Assembly (NCBI GenBank): GCA_040755715.1 | Contig: JBFLXN010000103.1 | Span: forward strand, 1 to 9,941 | Reading direction: 5' to 3' | Length of the DNA: 9,941 bases | From: JBFLXN01 sp040755715 [NCBI: Candidatus Edwardsbacteria bacterium] | GTDB lineage: Bacteria; Edwardsbacteria; AC1; JBFLXN01 | Shown: one piece after another, positions 7,474 to 9,941 of the stretch | How the letters are laid out: each line of letters begins with the position of its first letter | Numbering within the stretch: position 1 is the stretch's first letter | Notes under the pieces: generated by a model | Told to the model about the DNA's origin: nothing | The model's input: only the letters and a program-made list of their open reading frames with translations | The model's database searches: none | Made by a program: the position numbers and the translations under genes

Positions 7474-7738
7474 GCCATTTTAGAGAATATTTATATATTT
7501 TTATTGACCTCATCAATAAAAATCTGTAATAGACCTTGGTCTTGTATCAAAATCACAAAAATTCACCCACTCCCTCCCGAGAGAATCCTCAATGGCTGAC
7601 AGAAGAAACAAAGCGACTATTTAGGAACCCTGCAAAGCCTTAGAGGAAAGTGATACTTCGCTATACAAGTACCCCCAGGACAAGATTTTCTCTCTGGACT
7701 TAAGCAGTTGATTCCTTTCCCAAAACAGCCTTGTCTTT
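7474..7738. other. 265-base stretch downstream of lipoprotein B with no recognised gene
   Basis: No coding sequence supported: short frames on both strands are broken by stops and lack ribosome binding sites. It forms the 3' untranslated region of lipoprotein B up to the terminator. It contains a perfect AT-rich inverted repeat (7497-7523), a short palindrome AGACCTTGGTCT (7531-7542) and, on the minus strand, a 7-bp stem with an 8-base loop around GGTACTT...AAGTATC near 7651-7672. It could be an RNA element or a decayed gene; nothing decides this. Confidence 0.45.
7497..7523. repeat. perfect AT-rich inverted repeat
   Basis: ATTTTTATTGA (7497-7507) and TCAATAAAAAT (7513-7523) are perfect reverse complements around a CCTCA loop. 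With T-runs in both arms it could act as a weak terminator or a protein-binding palindrome. It lies between lipoprotein B and the stronger terminator at 7431-7473. Confidence 0.55.
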
Positions 7739-8923
7739 TTACTTCCCTAGACTTCTTAAGAAATTTGAAGCCTCTTTTAAGTCTATCTTGAGTTCTTTTT
7801 GTATATCCAAACCAGTAAGCTCAGAAAGGAGGGCTATCAAATCTTTGTTTTTAGGTTCCTTTAACTTTTGTGCTCTTCTGAGGAATTGGGGAATTATTTC
7901 CGCCCCCGAATGACGAGTTAGTTTTAGCCAGAAATAGAGACTTACTGGGTAACCAATCAGTTCTTCTGGAGAAATAGGTTCTGTCTCTTCTCCCGCATGT
8001 GCTTTCCACTGACTAAGGTCAAAGGTAGTTCTTCCTTTTAGAAAAGGCTCTTCAAAATATCTAAGGGTGTTTTCTATAATTCTCGGAAGAGAGTCGGGAA
8101 CAAGTTTCTGGCATGTGGTGTAGCCCGCATACTCTGTTAATCCGTCACCAATCCAGCGGGTAAAGGGATCCCTCTCATAAGAGACAACATCGGGTTCTAC
8201 TATCCCTTCTATCCATTCATGGGTCAGCCCCCAATAATAGGTGTCAAAGAGATGTTCATTTTGGAGCGAAACGGGAAATACTCTTTCTTTGGTTTTTTCC
8301 GATAGAATAGGATTTGCCTCAGGTGTTAGCAGAACACCGAAGGGTGCAGGTTCTATACCCAAAATTTCAGCCACAATCTTTTTTTCTTCCGTGAGGATTT
8401 TCAAAACCCTTTTCGCTTTTGCTTCCTCCTCTGGTGGATAGTAGATAGTTATTCCCTCTTCAAGAATTCTTTCTGCCCCTTTTGTGCTTACCGTGTGTAA
8501 ATTGACTGTTTTCCCCTCTTTAGGGGATGGTGATATTACAAGGCTGGTCCGGGTGGAACCTTCAAGGTAAAGTTTTGTGTATCCTTCTTTTTCCGCCCAA
8601 CAAACAGGATTCAAAGAGAGAAAATCCTTAGTAAAAGTCAGGTAAACTTGCCCTTCTTCGTCGGACAGAACAGTCATTTTGGCCTTATTGATTTCAATAA
8701 TCAGCCTGGCCCATGGAACAGGATTTTTATTCTCATCAGTAATAGTAAATGTCATAGGCAACTCTTGGATTTTCACTATAGGCGGTAAGGCTTGGAACAC
8801 TTCTTTTAACTCCTTTAGTTCTTTCCTTTCACTCCGGGCCGGGTTTTTGGGCAGAGAGGACTTCCCTATTTGAAACTGACATCCCATTAGAAGTAAAGGG
8901 ATACATAAAAGAAATCTTAACAT
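7739..8923 (-). CDS. lipoprotein B: gluzincin peptidase-like protein with altered zinc motif (paralogue of 549-1757)
   Basis: Predicted 394 residues. I chose ATG 8923, not the in-frame ATG at 8956, because GGAGG lies seven bases before it and the protein then begins with a textbook lipoprotein signal, MLRFLLCIPLLLMGC, with lipobox LMGC and acylated Cys15. Residues ~56-111 look like a regulatory beta-sandwich (ENKNPVPWARLIIEI...LSLNPVCW). Residues ~155-394 resemble peptidase MA: HEWIE (235-239) at the HExxH position, then RWIGDGLTEYAGY (256-268), matching the W-x-x-EGLAEY block of that fold, then SLYFWLKLTRH...FLRRAQKL...LTGLDIQKEL, matching its C-terminal helices. As in paralogue A, the second His is Glu and the third ligand is Asp, with identical spacing (21 residues). 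It is either a non-catalytic peptidase relative or an enzyme with another metal set. The transcript probably ends at 7431-7473. No convincing promoter was identified upstream. Confidence 0.85.
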   Translation of the reverse strand: MLRFLLCIPLLLMGCQFQIGKSSLPKNPARSERKELKELKEVFQALPPIVKIQELPMTFTITDENKNPVPWARLIIEINKAKMTVLSDEEGQVYLTFTKDFLSLNPVCWAEKEGYTKLYLEGSTRTSLVISPSPKEGKTVNLHTVSTKGAERILEEGITIYYPPEEEAKAKRVLKILTEEKKIVAEILGIEPAPFGVLLTPEANPILSEKTKERVFPVSLQNEHLFDTYYWGLTHEWIEGIVEPDVVSYERDPFTRWIGDGLTEYAGYTTCQKLVPDSLPRIIENTLRYFEEPFLKGRTTFDLSQWKAHAGEETEPISPEELIGYPVSLYFWLKLTRHSGAEIIPQFLRRAQKLKEPKNKDLIALLSELTGLDIQKELKIDLKEASNFLRSLGK

Positions 8924-9133
8924 TTTTATGCCTCCAATATCCAAAAAATGTCTCAACCAAATTATTTGAATTCAGACTTTGCCAGATTAAACTATCTATG
9001 GAAAGAAACAGGGAAGACACCTCCTCTCTATCTTCTTTCCCGGAGGTGTCCCCCCTTCCTACTCTTTAATAGCCAATTTCAATGAGAATTTCAACGGTGC
9101 ATTCTACATAGTGTTTATACCAAAACTTGCATC
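8924..9133. other. upstream region of lipoprotein B
   Basis: Holds the GGAGG ribosome binding site of lipoprotein B (8931-8935 on the plus strand as CCTCC) and an inverted repeat at 9016-9050. No gene is supported. AT-rich stretches upstream of the start could contain a promoter, but I could not match a clear -35/-10 pair. Confidence 0.5.
9016..9050. repeat. inverted repeat, 9-bp arms
   Basis: GACACCTCC (9016-9024) and GGAGGTGTC (9042-9050) are perfect reverse complements around a 17-base pyrimidine-rich loop. It lies between the decayed gene fragment (ends 9134) and lipoprotein B. No T-run follows on the minus strand. It may be an old terminator or an operator-like site. Confidence 0.5.
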
Positions 9134-9358
9134 TTATGATTTTGTCCACTGATGGTTATCTACCTTATCCAGAAGGTCGTTCTCGATTTTCTATATCGCC
9201 CCCGTAGTATTTCCAGTATTCAAAGCCGCAATAGTAGCGTCAATTTTATTCAAGAAGGCGGTTCTGTTATTCTCGTTTCCGAAAGTAACACAACCATTAG
9301 CGATAGGAACTTTTAGACCGTCTAACAAGAAGATTGCTGCTTCATTAGAGGTTCTTGG
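9134..9358 (-). pseudogene. decayed C-terminal fragment of a surface/secreted-type protein, with in-frame amber
   Basis: The frame ends in ATIAALNTGNTTGAI, then an amber at 9191-9193, then KIENDLLDKVDNHQWTKS and a TAA at 9134-9136, all in the same frame. Across the stop it has the pattern of a helical C-terminal domain common in secreted multidomain proteins (N-A-x-x-N-K-I-x-A-x-x-A-x-x-x-G-N-x-x-x-A-I-x-K-L/I-E-N-D-L-L-x-K-V/T-D). That pattern is from memory. An ATG at 9481 would keep the frame open, but the codons between 9358 and 9481 run through a terminator hairpin and its T-tract. I therefore treat only the part below about 9358 as ancestral coding sequence. The 5' part of the gene is missing. 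Confidence 0.5.
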
Positions 9359-9381
9359 AGAATAAAGGTACAACAAAAAGA

Positions 9382-9418
9382 GAAAAAAATAAACGCTACC
9401 GCTTTCGGTAGGGGCGTT
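9382..9418 (-). terminator. intrinsic terminator downstream of tRNA-fMet
   Basis: On the minus strand AACGC-CCC-TACCG, loop AAAG, CGGTAGCGTT forms a two-part stem of five plus five pairs with a CCC bulge. It is followed at once by TATTTTTTTCTC. It stands 120 bases after the tRNA 3' end on the same strand and is the likely end of its transcript. The palindrome GTTCGGCCGAAC (9416-9427) overlaps its upstream edge. Confidence 0.65.
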
Positions 9419-9538
9419 CGGCCGAACACCACTACTTACGATAGCGTCAAAACTAACAAAACTACGAGAGAGAGCATGCATGTCATTTTTTTCTCTCTTT
9501 TCTTGTCAGACTTGCAAAACTAATACCATTTATATTTT

Positions 9539-9615
9539 TGGTAGCGGGGGGCCGATTTGAACGGCCGACCTTCAGGTTATGGGCCTGACGAGCTACCAGA
9601 CTGCTCCACCCCGCG
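9539..9615 (-). tRNA. initiator tRNA-fMet (CAU anticodon)
   Basis: The 77-base cloverleaf closes fully: acceptor CGCGGGG/CCCCGCT with base 1 unpaired (C1 x U72), D stem GAGC/GCTC, anticodon stem TCAGG/CCTGA with loop CCCATAA, T stem GGCCG/CGGCC with loop TTCAAAT, and an encoded A73-CCA. The unpaired 1-72 position and the A11-U24 pair are hallmarks of the bacterial initiator, so this is the start tRNA and not elongator Met or Ile-CAU. Two departures stand out: position 33 reads C, not the near-universal U, and the first of the three G-C pairs in the lower anticodon stem is A29-U41. The 5' 39 bases are also read by the GIY-YIG frame upstream. Confidence 0.95.
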
Positions 9616-9834
9616 ATTAATCAATTCTTGAATCGCTTTTCTACTCTTCCACTTTTTTATCTGCGACTCTCTTTTACAAGCTAAGGATCTGTCAGGATAT
9701 GATTCCTTATAGACTAATTTCCACGGTCCCCTAAAACAAGTAGATGGAATCCATCCCGCATTGTGACGAAAAATCCTTTCTTTTATATTTTCTGTACTGC
9801 CAACATAAAATTTCCCACTAGTGGTCTGTGACAC
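9577..9834 (-). pseudogene. GIY-YIG endonuclease, 5' end removed by IS630 insertion
   Basis: The 85-residue frame keeps GKFYVGST (7-14, the YIG half of the motif), the conserved Arg (R20), H24, and the Glu in CKRESQIKKW (E56). It resembles small UvrC/YhbQ-type GIY-YIG proteins. These normally begin with about 12 more residues of the form YVYxLKS, which hold the GIY Tyr. Here that part is replaced by MSQTTS, encoded by the IS630 end and target site (9818-9834). Loss of the first strand and its Tyr should abolish nuclease activity. The GTG start overlaps the transposase TAG (TAGTG), so the chimera could be translated by coupling. Residues 74-85 (RGVEQSGSSSGP) come from the tRNA-fMet gene; the ancestral protein probably ended near residue 73 or read into the tRNA as many annotated homologues do. 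Confidence 0.85.
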
Positions 9835-9941
9835 TAATTTTTGATATTGTAATAGAACCTGTTAAGTTTCTTACGAGCAATGTTCTTTGTAAACTGCCAG
9901 GAAACGGTTGCTTTCTGACGATTACGTTGTCTGACCCAAGC
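9821..9941 (-). mobile_element. IS630-like insertion sequence, transposase-distal end (right copy)
   Basis: Identical to the left copy over 124 bases including the CTAG target (9818-9821), in inverted orientation, so both transposase 3' ends face the window. The target TA is 9819-9820. The insertion lies inside a GIY-YIG gene. Identity to the last base of both ends suggests the sequence was cut off where the assembly met this repeat. Confidence 0.75.
9834..9941 (-). CDS. IS630-family transposase, C-terminal 35 residues (right copy, partial)
   Basis: Same 35 residues and TAG stop as at 1-108, read on the minus strand. The N-terminal helix-turn-helix and DDE core are outside the window. The stop codon overlaps a GTG that opens the truncated GIY-YIG frame. 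Confidence 0.75.
   Translation of the reverse strand, partial: AWVRQRNRQKATVSWQFTKNIARKKLNRFYYNIKN

Noticed and set aside
7396-7599. Plus-strand ORF of 67 codons
   Set aside because: It is read through the terminator at 7431-7473 and the inverted repeat at 7497-7523, and has no ribosome binding site.
9141-9175. DnaA-box-like words (TTGTCCACT, TTATCCAGA) suggesting an origin
   Set aside because: Only two imperfect matches, one inside the decayed coding fragment; no cluster, AT-rich unwinding element or dnaA/dnaN genes.
9359-9481. 5' half of a 96-codon minus-strand ORF (ATG 9481)
   Set aside because: The codons run through an intrinsic terminator and its T-tract, giving a low-complexity FFLFLLYLY stretch; no ribosome binding site precedes the ATG.
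1-9941. The whole window as a composite transposon bounded by two IS630 copies
   Set aside because: The cargo would include bamA, clpC and an initiator tRNA, which are core genes; a contig ending in two chromosomal IS copies is simpler.
1-9941. CRISPR array or tandem repeats
   Set aside because: No regularly spaced direct repeats were seen anywhere in the window.

Overview
The window looks like a metagenome-derived or draft contig from a moderately AT-rich diderm bacterium. It encodes BamA with a C-terminal Phe beta-signal, two lipoproteins with lipoboxes, and a ClpC-type Clp ATPase. A diderm with ClpC rather than only ClpB/ClpA fits several lineages, such as candidate phyla of the WOR-3/Stahlbacteria type, chlamydia-like groups or spirochaete-like groups. 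The sequence alone does not settle the phylum.

Both ends of the window are the same 124 bp in inverted orientation. Each holds the last 35 codons of an IS630-like transposase pointing inward, then the element end and a CTAG target site. The window therefore stops inside two copies of one insertion sequence. The left copy (1-121) abuts a small unknown ORF (139-399) whose frame is open back into the element. The right copy (9821-9941) has cut off the 5' end of a GIY-YIG nuclease gene, whose remaining frame runs into an initiator tRNA gene (9539-9615).

Layout from left to right: IS630 end; small unknown ORF; lipoprotein A (549-1757, +); a convergent intergenic region with two strong hairpins (1859-1930); bamA (2059-4290, -); clpC (4370-6829, -); a frameshifted nucleotidyltransferase (6857-7328, -); a good sigma70-type promoter (7373-7402, -); a bidirectional terminator (7431-7473); lipoprotein B (7739-8923, -); a decayed C-terminal gene fragment with an in-frame amber (9134-9358, -); an intrinsic terminator (9382-9418, -); tRNA-fMet; broken GIY-YIG gene; IS630 end.

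On the minus strand, nucleotidyltransferase-clpC-bamA reads as one operon from the 7373-7402 promoter. It is insulated from lipoprotein B upstream by the terminator. Its products would couple cytoplasmic protein quality control (ClpC) with outer-membrane protein assembly (BamA). The operon is flanked by the two lipoproteins, which are clear paralogues. They have a regulatory-like beta-sandwich domain followed by a gluzincin-peptidase-like domain. In both, the HExxH zinc motif is changed the same way to HEWxE, and the third ligand position is Asp instead of Glu. This paralogous, altered-site, cell-envelope family is the least explained system in the window.
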